A DNA stretch of 64,000 nucleotides from Ptychodera flava. Lineage: Eukaryota > Hemichordata > Enteropneusta > Ptychoderidae. The DNA is taken from the NCBI RefSeq assembly GCF_041260155.1, contig NC_091941.1, positions 24,132,747 to 24,196,746 of the forward strand, in the 5' to 3' direction. Of this stretch, positions 38,819 through 49,672 are shown in pieces. The notes below the pieces were generated by a model. That model did no database searches and had not been told where the DNA came from. It saw only the letters and a list, made by a program, of their open reading frames with translations. A program made the translations under genes and the position numbers. The first letter of the stretch is position 1; every line of letters starts with the position of its first letter.

Positions 38819-39719
38819 GACACGGGTAAGAACCCAACAGATATTTCATAAAGAATGAACTTGTGGCAATGAAATAATGACTGTAATTTGACTTGAAAAA
38901 TAACGAAATGGCTTTTGCTTGCATATTTGCACATATTTCCATGGAAAATCATATTAAAGGATATATTATATATTAATTTAGTTATTTCCATAAAAATATC
39001 TTAAACTATCAAGAAAGTTCAACCACTGTTGATCAAATCAGAAATTCATGGTTAAATTATCAAGTACAGCAGAACTGAATTTTATAACCAGTTATTTAAG
39101 TGGAAATATTTGAAAAAAGTGTGGTTTTCGTTAATTGGGAAATTGTTTTCGTGCTGTTCTGTGAAGAGTTTGTTTACAAATGTCAGATGGCGGGATTCAC
39201 AAGCATAAACTTTCCCATGGTTTGCGTTGATTGCCTTGTTGCCAGATAGCTGAAGTTGTATTCAATGACAGTATAAAATTTACCTAACGGTTAATGGTTG
39301 AATTTAGCGGTTGTGGGGTCACGGGGTCAATCGTCCACTCGCAAAGGCTTTCGGGAGTAAAAATACTATTCAAAATGGCAAAGTGGCAATGCAAGTGCGA
39401 GTACTCGCCAGACAGTTAATTATCGCCCCTAACTGGCAGATTTGAAAGAAATGCTGTAACCAGAGTAAAGATTTGAAAGTTTGAAGGTATTTCCGACCGG
39501 TCGATGTAATTTTTTTTGAGGTAGATGCTTTATTTCGTTTGTTTCGGTCCACCGGTCGATTTATCCGTGACATACCTTGGTAATGGTAATATTAAGCTTA
39601 TACAGTAGTACCGAGGTTCGGCCTTTGGCCCCACAGTGTTAGTCACTTTCCATCCGACGACGATCTACGAAACGTTCCGTACGCCTGTGGCCCACACGGA
39701 CTACCAAAACCTGTGACAT

Positions 39720-40130
39720 GAAATACTTGGCGCGCGATGTCCGTCACTTTGGGACGAGCTAAATGCAGTCAAACCCAGCTGGACACAGAAAGGCTATGAC
39801 TTTGTTATGCAAATTACAAAGACGACCGTAAAAATGTTTCAATGTCTGAGCTGATGTACTATGACAGGCACAGGAAATGATGGCCGCGCGATGAAATGCA
39901 TTTTCATTGCATTTTTATCATAATATATTAGTCACAGTTACATAGTCTTTATGTCTCCTCCCTACAGAAGGTCCATTGCACAGCTACAGTGTGTCGTGAG
40001 CCGAGAGCCGGGAAGTTGTTGTCATAGCGACTATCAAAACTTCCACACAACTGTGAGTTTTCATATTAAATAACTAGAAAATTCACTTCATGGACAGAAT
40101 TTTGAGAAAAATAAGCTTTTTTTTGTCTGG
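39720..40130. repeat. Dispersed repeat, inverted relative to 22.3-23.2 kb
   Basis: The reverse complement of this segment aligns by eye with 22360-23140, with gaps. It lies between the 3.3-kb foldback and the 4.2-kb transposon. Non-coding. Confidence 0.5.
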
Positions 40131-40143
40131 TTAAAGAAAACAA

Positions 40144-43100
40144 TTAGGGAGCATTCGTTATTTACGGGGAGGGGGGGGGTCGGTGGAAATCAGGGGGGGG
40201 GTTGACTTTTACAAAACCGCTTTTCAGGGGGGGTCAAATTTTACAATCAATGATTGAAGGGGGGGTCAAATTTTACAAAGGTTTGTGTTGAGTTATGGAA
40301 AACAAAATTGACTTTGGAATTTCACCGAAATGTTGCTTGTGTAACCGATGTTTCGAGACGGCAGAATAATAACCGACCGAAGCTCAGCCAAATTTATTTC
40401 TCTAGCAGGGCCAACAAGTCCGAGACTGGCATTAACCTCTCTAGAGCAGCAACAGAGCATGTAGCCCTGAGTACAGGTCTGTGTGTTCCTGGCGTATACG
40501 GCCTCCACCACGCTGCCCTGCAACGGTCTGTGGAGATAACTGGGGTCTCTGCAGCGAGATTCAAAATGGGGATCGCCATGGGTAAACAACTTGTCGAGTA
40601 TGTTATGTTTCAGAAAATGAGCGGTTTTGGACGTTAGGAGAAGTCAATCGCATCTTTTCTGGGATTGTTAGGAGGTAAAGGTAGGCAGGGAAGGATTTTG
40701 CCCCAATAGAGCAGAATTTCGGCCAAAAAGACCGTTTAGTCTTCATTGCGGTCCAGATCCAGGCCGCAGAGACCTCAAGTCTGTTCAAAGACCATTGCAG
40801 GGCTGTGGTAGAGGCCATATAATGCTGGGAACACACGTGCACACACCTGTACGCAGGGCTACACAGCATGGGGCATGAAAAATTGCCCAAAATGAGGGCA
40901 CACAGTCCATGTAGCCGACAATGAGATGCAAATGATATGCGGTCAAGGTCTCCTCAACTAACTTTCAGCTGGTTCTTCACTTTCTACTATTTTTTTAGTA
41001 TTTTTTACAAAGGCACAGACTTATTCTACCTGCAACTTAAAACTGATAGTGATTTTGTAGCTCATTCTTTACTATTTTTCATAGTTTTTGATAGCCGGTA
41101 ACACACACTTCGTGTTCGTGTCGGCTACATGGACGATCTGCCGAAATGAGGAACCAACACACAGTCATATAATGTAACAAACAACTTCTGTATATATTGT
41201 GTCAAATATCGGGGTCTACATATAAAATAGTAAAACCGTACCCAAAACTATAAATATTACTCCATGGTAACAGTAACCGTACTGATCGACCTCCCGACGG
41301 CAGGAGTCGAACACACTTTCAGAACAAAACTCTGTTCAAACCCTTTCTAAATGCTTAACAATTTCTATGGAAAACTTAACGGTACCGCAGAGGTACCTCA
41401 GACTTGACGACGCGGCTGGGAAACACAAATAGTTCACATGCGACTTTAACTAATGTTCGATGATGAGCACAATTGTAAGTCCCGTGCATGTAATGTCTGC
41501 ACATGAAAGTCGGCGACAACACACGCAATTCACTGCTAAGCAGCGTCCAGTTCAGCTACCACGGGAGCAGCCATCTTACTAATATTCTTACATCTTTTGT
41601 TTACTTCCGGTCGGGACATGCCGAACTAATCTGAAGTCTTACTCTGCTAACTCCGCGCATCGACAAAAGTTCAGTGGAACAATCATAAATAATGTTCTCA
41701 TGACAATCTCAGACATCTGACTGAACTCATAAACGGAATAAAGTTCACAGTTAACACACAATTTGCTGCAGAAAGATCAGCTTTCAACTTGTGGTGATAT
41801 TATCATCTTAGCAGTGCGTATATTGCAAATATACGGCACGGCTTTCACTTGTGTGAGCATAGGGAATTCAGTCTCCGATGATGATGATCAGATGGTGACG
41901 ATGATGATGATTAAACATTAAAAATGAAGGAAAATAAAATATAATCGGACTCAGTAAAGTTGTTGTTGTTGTTATTGTTGTTGTTGATAGTATTTGATGA
42001 AAAGAACAAAGTATGGGTTGCAAATTCAATACAGCCAAACTATACACATGCACTGCAAAATTCAATACAGCCTTTATAGTATACTATACACATGCGCTGC
42101 AAAATTCAATACAGCCTAACTATACATGTGCGTTGCAGCCTAACTATACTATGCGTTGCAAATTCAATACAGCCTAACTATACATGTGCGTTGTAGCCTA
42201 ACTATACATGTGCGTTGCAAATTCAATACAGCCTAACTATACATGTGCATTGTAGCCTAACTATACATGTGCGTTGCAAATTCAATATAGCCTAACATTA
42301 CCCAAGGGTTGTCACTTCATTGCCACACACTTTTTTTCAATCGCCAAAAATGCACCTAGCAAGCATCGAAATTGGTAAAATTCGACGTAGGGTCAAAGCA
42401 CATTAGTCCTTCTCAATCATACTCAGACATTTTTACCTCTTGCCGATGAAAAGTCGACAAATCGGCAGGTTTTTCAATGCATCTAGTCGTCTCTTGATTC
42501 CAGATTTAAAAGGCCCCGCGAAAGATCTAGTCACGTGGGCGCATTTCAATTGAACCAATAGCAGAGCACGTACTGAACGAATGGGCCCGACGTGAAAACC
42601 CGGCAGTAACGTAAGTTTCTCACGTCTTTGGAAAGAACGTTCTCTTGCTATGGGTGAACTGGAACTGTTAAAGTTACCAGAATTTCATACGCAGACGCAC
42701 GCAGACAGTGTCACCCATAGTCTTCAAAAGACATAAGAAACTTACGTTACTGCCGGGTTTTCGCGCTGGGCCCATCCAGCTCTGCTATTGGTTCGATTTG
42801 AAATGCGCCCACGTGACTAGATCTTTCGCGGGGCCTTTTAAATCTGGAATCAAGAGACGACTAGATGCATTGAAAAACCTGCCGATTTGTCGACTTTTCA
42901 TCGGCAAGAGGTAAAAATGTCTGAGTATGATTGAGAAGGACTAATGTGCTTTGACCCTACATCGAATTTTACCGATTTCGATGCTTGGTAGGTGCATTTT
43001 TGGCGATTGAAAAAAAGTGTGTGGCAATGAAGTGACAACCCTTGGGTAATGTTAGGCTGTATTGAATTTGCAACGCACATGTATAGTTAGGCAACAATGC

Positions 43101-44384
43101 ACATGTATAGTTCGGCTGTATTGAATTTGCAACGCACATGTATAGTTAGGCTGTATTGAATTTGCAACGCACAGTATAGTTAGGCTGCAACGCACATGTA
43201 CATAGTTAGGCTGTATTGAATTTCGCAGCGCATACTTTGTTCTTTTCTGCAAATACTATCAACAACAACAACAACAATAATAAAAACAACAACATCATCA
43301 TCATCGGAGCCTGAGGACCCTTTGGTGTGAGCAATGTTCGTTCCATCGACTAAAGTAGAGCATGGCGTAGGGTTTAAATAAACTGTCCGATCCGCACAAA
43401 ATTCGATCTCTGCCACTCACCGGTTTCTTTACATATCTGCTGACTTGAGTAAGACTCAAAATAGAGAAATATCTGACTTAAAAAGCACACGCTGACACTC
43501 AAACCTTCCAGTGCCAGTGCAGCATGCAACGTAAAACACTCTCTGGAAAGTTCCCGTCTTGGACTCCCTAGGTATACAGTGATAACACACAAGAACTCCC
43601 AGGCAAAATAGAAAATACACAGGTCCTCCATACATAATCTATGAGAAGCTATGAATAATTTCTTTTAAATACAAAACTAGCTAAATCTGTGCATTTATAG
43701 ACTCTTGATTATTGATATTAATGTACTTGATAAGACTAGGGTAGTTACCAGTGCATGTGTGAGCAAGAAATTTGATTTTGGAATTTCACCGAATTGTTAA
43801 TTCACTATCTTGTCAGAGGAAACTATGAATAATTTTTTTCCATAACATAACTAGTTAAATCTGTGTATTTATGTACGCTTGATTATTTATATTAATTACT
43901 TGATTAGACTAGGGTGGTAACAAGTGGATGTTTGTGCAAGAAATTTGATTTTGGAATGTCACCGAAATGTTGATTCACTATCTTGTATATATGGAAACTA
44001 TGAATAATTTTTTCCAATATAAAACTAGCTAAATCTGTGTATTTATGTACTCTTGATTATTGATATTAGTGTACTTGATTAGACTACAGCGATTACAAGT
44101 TCATGTGTGTGCAAAAATTTGATTTTTGCATTTCACCAAAAATGTTGATTCTCTAGTATGTGAGGAAACTTTTTCAGCCCGGGGCCACAGGGTGCGAAGG
44201 GTTTAATGAATCAAATCTGATGAATTTTTTTTTTCATGGGGGGGGGGGGTCACATTTTACAATTGATGAATTGAGGGGGGTCAAATTTTAGAAATTTGAT
44301 TTGGAGGGGGGGTCGCTTTTTACGTTTCATTTGTCGCTCAAATTCCACCGCCCCCCCTCCCCGTAAATAACGAATGCTCCCTTA
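40144..44384. mobile_element. 4.2-kb transposon with G-rich terminal inverted repeats
   Basis: The left end TTAGGGAGCATTCGTTATTT and right end AAATAACGAATGCTCCCTTA are inverted copies, each followed inwards by G-rich (or C-rich) runs and GGGGGTCAAATTTTAC-type repeats. TA or TTA appears to be the duplicated target. Inside: a pair of inverted 120-bp segments (about 40450-40570 and 40750-40880), the nested foldback 41872-43309, and three to four copies of a roughly 185-bp repeat at 43640-44150 (GAAACTATGAATAATTTTTT...). No transposase is recognisable. Confidence 0.78.
41872..43309. mobile_element. Foldback element nested in the 4.2-kb G-ended transposon
   Basis: Inverted arms at 41872-42635 and 42718-43309. 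From outside in they hold a GATGATGATG/GTTGTTGTT microsatellite, several copies of a 30-50 bp unit containing CAATACAGCCTAACTATACA, and a well matched inner stretch of about 330 bp that includes GGCCCCGCGAAAGATCTAGT. The loop at 42636-42717 is unique. The number of short units differs between arms, so they have drifted since formation. Confidence 0.8.
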
Positions 44385-44932
44385 CCGTACTCGTCCGATT
44401 TTAACTCCTGCTCGTGTATAATCCCGCTGATTTTAGAGGATTTTTGAAAATGCTTTATATCCGTGTATAAGCCCCTATCCTAGTTTAACTCAAATACAGA
44501 AAGGTTAGGAGAGCATATTTGGTCGTTTAAGTTGGTAAAATTGCTTTTAAATTAAAGAAACTATTAGAAGCTGGTAAAACAATGGGAAACTGGTGTTCCC
44601 GTGACAGTATCGTAAAGAAATGACACGTTTTCCAGCACTTTCTTCATTCTTTGACCCTGGTCACCCCATCGCATAAATAGAATAGTCTTACTACACAGTC
44701 ACGGCCGCCATTGTTTATTTTCATTCACGACCATGATGTTAGTTTTCATTCTCTGAACATGCAGTTTCATTTGTTTGAAGCAATTATCCTTTCGTCTGTG
44801 AAGAGCTTTTTCTGGTCACTATTACAATTTTCACTGCTATGTTGTTGTTTTCACAAGATGCAGAGCGTTTGATACTAGAATGTTGAGTTGCTTTTCCTTG
44901 TAGTCTTTGCATACCAGTTCATACTATGCTGT
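44385..44932. other. Spacer before the LTR element
   Basis: AT-rich, non-coding. Contains two CGTGTATAA words (44413 and 44462) and nothing else recognisable. Confidence 0.4.
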
Positions 44933-47900
44933 AATAATTATTAAGTAAGGGCAGGGGTGCAGCTACGCAGTAACGTACGGCGACAACAGGTGTACGGTGT
45001 GGAACTTGACCAGGTTTATTGACTGTGGTGCCGTGCGGGAACGGCCTATCTCGGGCCGACCCTAGGCCTCCGTGAGAGATGGGGCTCAGTGTAAAACAGA
45101 ATCTCCAGTGAATACCCCTTAATCACGAAAGCAACCTCAATTTATACATTTACAGTTCTTTGTCGGCTCAATCGTCTTAGAAAGTACAATAAATATAACT
45201 TTGAGTTCTACCGACTTTTGAAAAGAAACAATGTACAAGTTATCAGTTTGCCCACATAACAATATTGTTTAAGATCCAAGCCAAGATCTATTGTCCAACT
45301 TTGTACACAAGGGAATCTATGAATAATCATGAGAATTCATACTATACGGGTTCCTGAACGGCGGCGCCATTTAATTAGAACAAAGAATTGTGAAAATGCA
45401 TCTTCGCGCCAATTTTGAAAGATATGTGGGACATAATCTCACGCCCGTGCGATTTTTAAGAAGGTAAAATTGCAGCAAATGAGAAAATTATAGAAATATG
45501 ACATCGTTCATTCTTCCACAAAGGCTTGCCCTCAAGCCTTAAAAAGTGTCTCAAATATTCCTTAATTAAGCGACTTTCTAGAAATTGAATTTTCGGTAAC
45601 TGAGAAAATTATAGAAATATGGCAAATATCAAAATACACAAGAAAATAGCATGTAAAACTTCCAACAATCGTAAAAATAGTCAGTGAAAAGTAAAGACAA
45701 ACTTTGTAATTGAAACGAAAACAGAACAATATATCTTTGCATACAAAACGCTAGATCGAATATATACAAGAACGCTCTCGCATCGGTGAAATGTTTGATA
45801 TCGCAAAAAAGGGAAATAAGAAAAAAGGGAATCTATATGTGATATTGTGTCGGCGACTAGAGATTAAAAAAACACGGCATGTTCTCAGTGTATGTTAGAC
45901 AAACTACTTGCGTTTATCCATTTTTCGGACGCCTATTCATTTATCATCGCTGACGAACACTGCATGTTGAACGCTTCAAAAGGAAAAATACTCTAAAATC
46001 TCGCAATATGGCAATATGTCTAATATTTCGCAACATATATAATATTTCTAACTTATTACTTCTTTTACTCTTACGCATTCTTCAGATTCAAAGAAAAGAT
46101 AAATTACTAGCGTTTTTCGCTACTCAAGGCCGCTTTCTTCATTTATCCCCCAGGGTCCGACTGGTCGCTCTGCCATCGGAATGTCGCTGGTGAATCCAAT
46201 GCTGTCTCTATAAATTACGCATAACTTACTCGGTATACATTTTAAAATAACAAAAAAGCCACGGGAAAAAAAAACGATGTCTACCAAAAATATCGCCACA
46301 TAGATTCAGGTAGAATGTTTCCAAGTAATAAAAAAGAATCGCGAAACGAATGGCTTGAAAGTAGCTCGTGTCATATTCATCAGAGACAGAACAAATTCAT
46401 AGACACTCGCGCATGAACAAAAACAATTGCGGTCAAGGACATGACAACAGTTTAAAGGTGCTCAAACGACAAAGATTGGCCCGCGCAATACCACCCTATC
46501 GGAGCAGCGACTAAAGACCGGCATCGTCATTCTAAGACGCAAAATGTAAATGCTTAATAGGCAACCAACAGAAAACCTTGTTTAGGTGCTCTAACAGACA
46601 TAAACCCCGCGCTTATAAAGTTGATGACTGGAGCATTTCATCAAAACAAAAAAAAATGCTGTCGGGAGTGTGAAGAATTTGCGATGAAATCCAACAAAAA
46701 GGCACAAATTAAAAAGTTTTTTTTTTTAGTAAAAAAGAAAATAACAGAATTTTCACCAATGGAGATACGTTGATGACATCATATAGCGTTTTGGCAAGGA
46801 CGAAAAAAAACTCAGAGTATCACTTTAAAAACACTCTATCAGCTTATACAAACTAAATTCAAACAAGTTCAATACAGACTATTGTCCGACAGTTCAATGT
46901 TCGTGTTTGCTTCTTTAGTTGAATATTTCATCTCATGGTTAAAGTTGGTTTCGCAGTGGAACTAGAATATTACCTTGTTGTCGGGGCGCTAGATGTACGG
47001 CATCTCTGGAGACGTTGGTCTACGGAAAGTTCTTGCTACGGATTCCATTCTGGGTTTGGTACAGCTGACTGGAGTGGACTTGGCCCTGCTTTGAGCGTCG
47101 AAGTGCGCTTGGTAAGGCATCTTCTTCAATTCGTCTGTATCGCTGCAGCCGTCCCGTTGAATCCTCTGATTTCTAGGATTTGACAGCGACTTCTGGCGAA
47201 TTAATTCGTACAGTCAACTCACTGTTCTTTTCGTGGATCGCTCGTGTAAGATGACAACACGGTCTTCGCTCAGGGAACAGCTTTAAACTGCAACTCACTT
47301 TGTAGATCTGGTTACGGGGATTACTGTCTGGTTACGGGGATCACTCACCCACTCGCTTAGCAGTCAAGAGACAGGTCGATTTTCCGAGCAGACTTTTAAA
47401 CCGGGTTTGGTCCTCCACCATGTAATATCTCCTTTAAAAAATACTTCATGTTCTCGGGGAATTTTCACTCCTCTGGTAGAGCTGTCTCGCTTGGCGACGA
47501 GAGGTGGCTGACGACCAAATGTCAGTCTTCTTACCGGAACTTCGGATTCTCCATCATGTCATAATATCAAAATAAGGGCAGGGGTGCAGCTACGTAGTAA
47601 TACGGCGACAACAGGTGTACGGTGTGGAACTTGACCAGGTTTATTGACTGTGGTGCCGTGCGGGAACGGCCTATCTCGGCCGACCCTAGGCCTCCGTGAG
47701 AGATGGGGCTCTGTGTAAAACAGAATCTCCAGTGAATACCCTTAATCACGAAAGCAACCTCAATTTATACATTTACAGTTCTTTGTCGGCTCAATCGTCT
47801 TAGAAAGTACAATAAATATAACTTTGAGTTCTACCGACTTTTGAAAAGAAACAATGTACAAGTTATCAGTTTGCCCACATAACAATATTGTTTAAGATCC

Positions 47901-48122
47901 AAGCCAAGATCTATTGTCCAACTTTGTACAAAAGGGAATCTATGAATAATCATGAGAATTCATACTATACGGGTTCCTGAACGGCGGCGCCATTTAATTA
48001 GAACAAAGAATTGTGAAAATGCATCTTCGCGCCAATTTTGAAAGATATGTGGGACATAATCTCACGCCCGTGCGATTTTTAAGAAGGTAAAATTGCAGCA
48101 AATGAGAAAATTATAGAAATAT
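44933..48122 (-). mobile_element. Non-coding LTR element (TRIM/LARD-like)
   Basis: Two direct repeats of about 550 bp (44946-45499 and 47573-48122), roughly 98-99 percent alike by eye, flank 2.07 kb without any long reading frame. On the minus strand the repeat holds a TATA-like TGTATAAATTG, then AATAAA near its 3' part, as an LTR should. The 13-bp word CATACTATGCTGT lies at 44920-44932 and again at 48123-48135, directly after the right repeat, and may be a target duplication longer than usual. The close match of the two repeats argues for recent insertion. With no coding capacity it would depend on another element. A segmental duplication is the alternative. Confidence 0.6.
45500..47572 (-). 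other. Interior of the LTR element
   Basis: No long frame on either strand, and no recognisable gag or pol motif or primer-binding site. Short words from the LTR edge (GAGAAAATTATAGAAATAT) recur at about 45602. Confidence 0.45.
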
Positions 48123-48530
48123 CATACTATGCTGTTGATCAGCAGCATACAAGACGTCTTTGTGTCAAGGTGTGGGGTTTTGATGCTGAAATTTCACAAA
48201 ACTGCCATTCTGTATCCAGAGATTGTTTAATCAGTTTGATTTGAAATAGCAATATAAAACACTGTGAAAATCATGGCTGAGTTTTGCTGTCTTTTATCTA
48301 TGGTTGTCGATCAGTATCAATGTATTGCGGTCTGTATAGAGAGACTCGGTGATGCCAGTTCATAAAGATCATGAGAATATTTTTCTGTTTTTCTTTACTA
48401 AAGTTACAATTCCTTTGCATGTGTAATCCGATTTTGAAAGTGATAGAAAGTATAAAAAACGTCAAAGGCGTGGTGTACAAGGCCAAAGTATCAACGAGGA
48501 CAACGGAGAGAGGGTTTAGGAGAGAGGGTT

Positions 48531-48855
48531 TATATCGGCCTCACTGATAACACCTTCAAGACGCGCTACACTAATCACACGAAATCGTTCCGTAACGAGA
48601 GATACAAAAACGACACCGAGTTGTCAAAATTCGTATGGAACTTAAGAAATAAAGAAATAAGAACCAAGACTTTGACATTTCATGGTCAATCATTGATAAA
48701 GCATTGAGCTACTCTAACATGAACGAGCGATGTAATCTTTGTATATCCGAAAAGCTCCTCGTTATCAATGCTGACAAATCTACACTGTTAAACAAACGCT
48801 CTGAGTTGGTTTCAAAATGTCGCCACCAAAACAAATATTATCTATCGAATTGTAA
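48531..48855 (+). mobile_element. Penelope-like retroelement fossil, GIY-YIG end
   Basis: Two blocks read like the C-terminal GIY-YIG endonuclease of Penelope-like elements: [20 protein letters not shown] at 48531-48590, and RCNLCISEKLLVI with LLNKRSELVSKCRH further on (about 48730-48830). The YIG, the Arg in FKTRY, the CxxC and the Glu after it are the conserved landmarks. The reverse transcriptase part is absent, so the copy is 5'-truncated as is usual for the family. It is an old, broken copy with a few interruptions. The tail runs through a hammerhead-like sequence into a TA microsatellite. Confidence 0.72.
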
Positions 48856-48910
48856 CACCACCTACAAATAGAATGGTTCGTTCCAATCATATATGTAAGA
48901 GTGTCGAGCT

Positions 48911-48976
48911 AGTAATCATTTCACTCTATCTGAGGATTGCAAGATGCATGAAACTTAAGTAATAGATTACATTACT
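48911..48976 (+). ncRNA. Candidate type I hammerhead ribozyme of the Penelope tail
   Basis: All core parts are present in order. Stem I strand TCTAT is at 48925-48929, CTGAGGA (CUGANGA box) at 48930-48936, and a stem II hairpin TTGCA-AGA-TGCAT at 48937-48949. GAAAC is at 48950-48954, a TTAA minimal loop follows, then GTA as cleavage triplet at 48959-48961 and ATAGA at 48962-48966 closing stem I. Beyond an internal loop, AGTAAT (48911-48916) pairs with ATTACT (48971-48976). The minimal stem III of one C-G pair plus the A-U core pair is the known style of Penelope hammerheads. One weakness is a U-U at the base of stem II where G-C is usual. The predicted cut is after 48961. Confidence 0.68.
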
Positions 48977-49029
48977 TTAAAATGTACTTGAAGTAATCTG
49001 TTTATTTATAACGCTCTGCTTTTGCTTTT

Positions 49030-49175
<146 letters not shown>

Positions 49176-49672
49176 CACAAATTACCTATATTAGGCCTAC
49201 ATAACACAAATAATTATATTGAACCCGTTTTTGAAAATTTCGAACTTGAAGCTGTCATTCCGGTTTGACTATACCGAACCACATCTTGCCTTTTTGGTTG
49301 CGCAAATATGGTGACCTTCCCCACAAGTATGCGCAAAATTACGCGACCCTTCAAAAAACCAAATACGAAAAACGGTAACCAACACATAACCCCGCTCCCC
49401 TTACGTAATTTCTGTCCAGTCTCTTGGCGAAGGGGAACCAGCAACCGTGTAGGAACTTGTCAAACTGGTAGGGTGAATTTCAGATTATCTGTCTGTGAAT
49501 ACAACACAGGTCAAAGTACCTGAACTCGGCGGTTGTTAAAGGCAGCAGTGACAATACGGGTCCAAAGGTACAATACGGGTCCAAAGGGCTTCCATTTATA
49601 CCACCTCGCACCCATTTCTTCACCGCGCTGTTGTATCAAAGTTTGAATTACTATCAGCTCGACTGGTCCACG

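Larger units (their letters stand above)
36388..39706. mobile_element. 3.3-kb foldback element between genes C and D
   Basis: The left arm 36388-36985 and right arm 39126-39706 are inverted copies with moderate divergence. Example matches are CCACAGGCGTACGG against CCGTACGCCTGTGG, and CCATGGGAAAGTTTATGC against its complement. The 2.1-kb centre holds a separate palindrome (37757-38112) and a 35-bp minisatellite. No transposase was seen. Divergence of the arms suggests it is older than the foldback in gene B. Confidence 0.75.

Noticed and set aside
38112-38858. 248-residue frame with HARNFLQGTHPSMQEISYKG-type repeats, and companions on both strands
   Set aside because: It arises because a stop-free 35-bp unit is read through in all frames; no codon bias, start context or domain supports a protein.
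40254-40637. 127-residue frame (CVPGVYGLHHAALQRSVEIT)
   Set aside because: It lies inside a non-autonomous transposon and is partly repeated in inverted form at 40750-40880; no family recognised and no second frame supports it.
44946-48122. The two 550-bp direct repeats read as a simple segmental duplication
   Set aside because: TATA-like and AATAAA signals in LTR order on the minus strand, plus a flanking duplication, favour an LTR element, though not beyond doubt.
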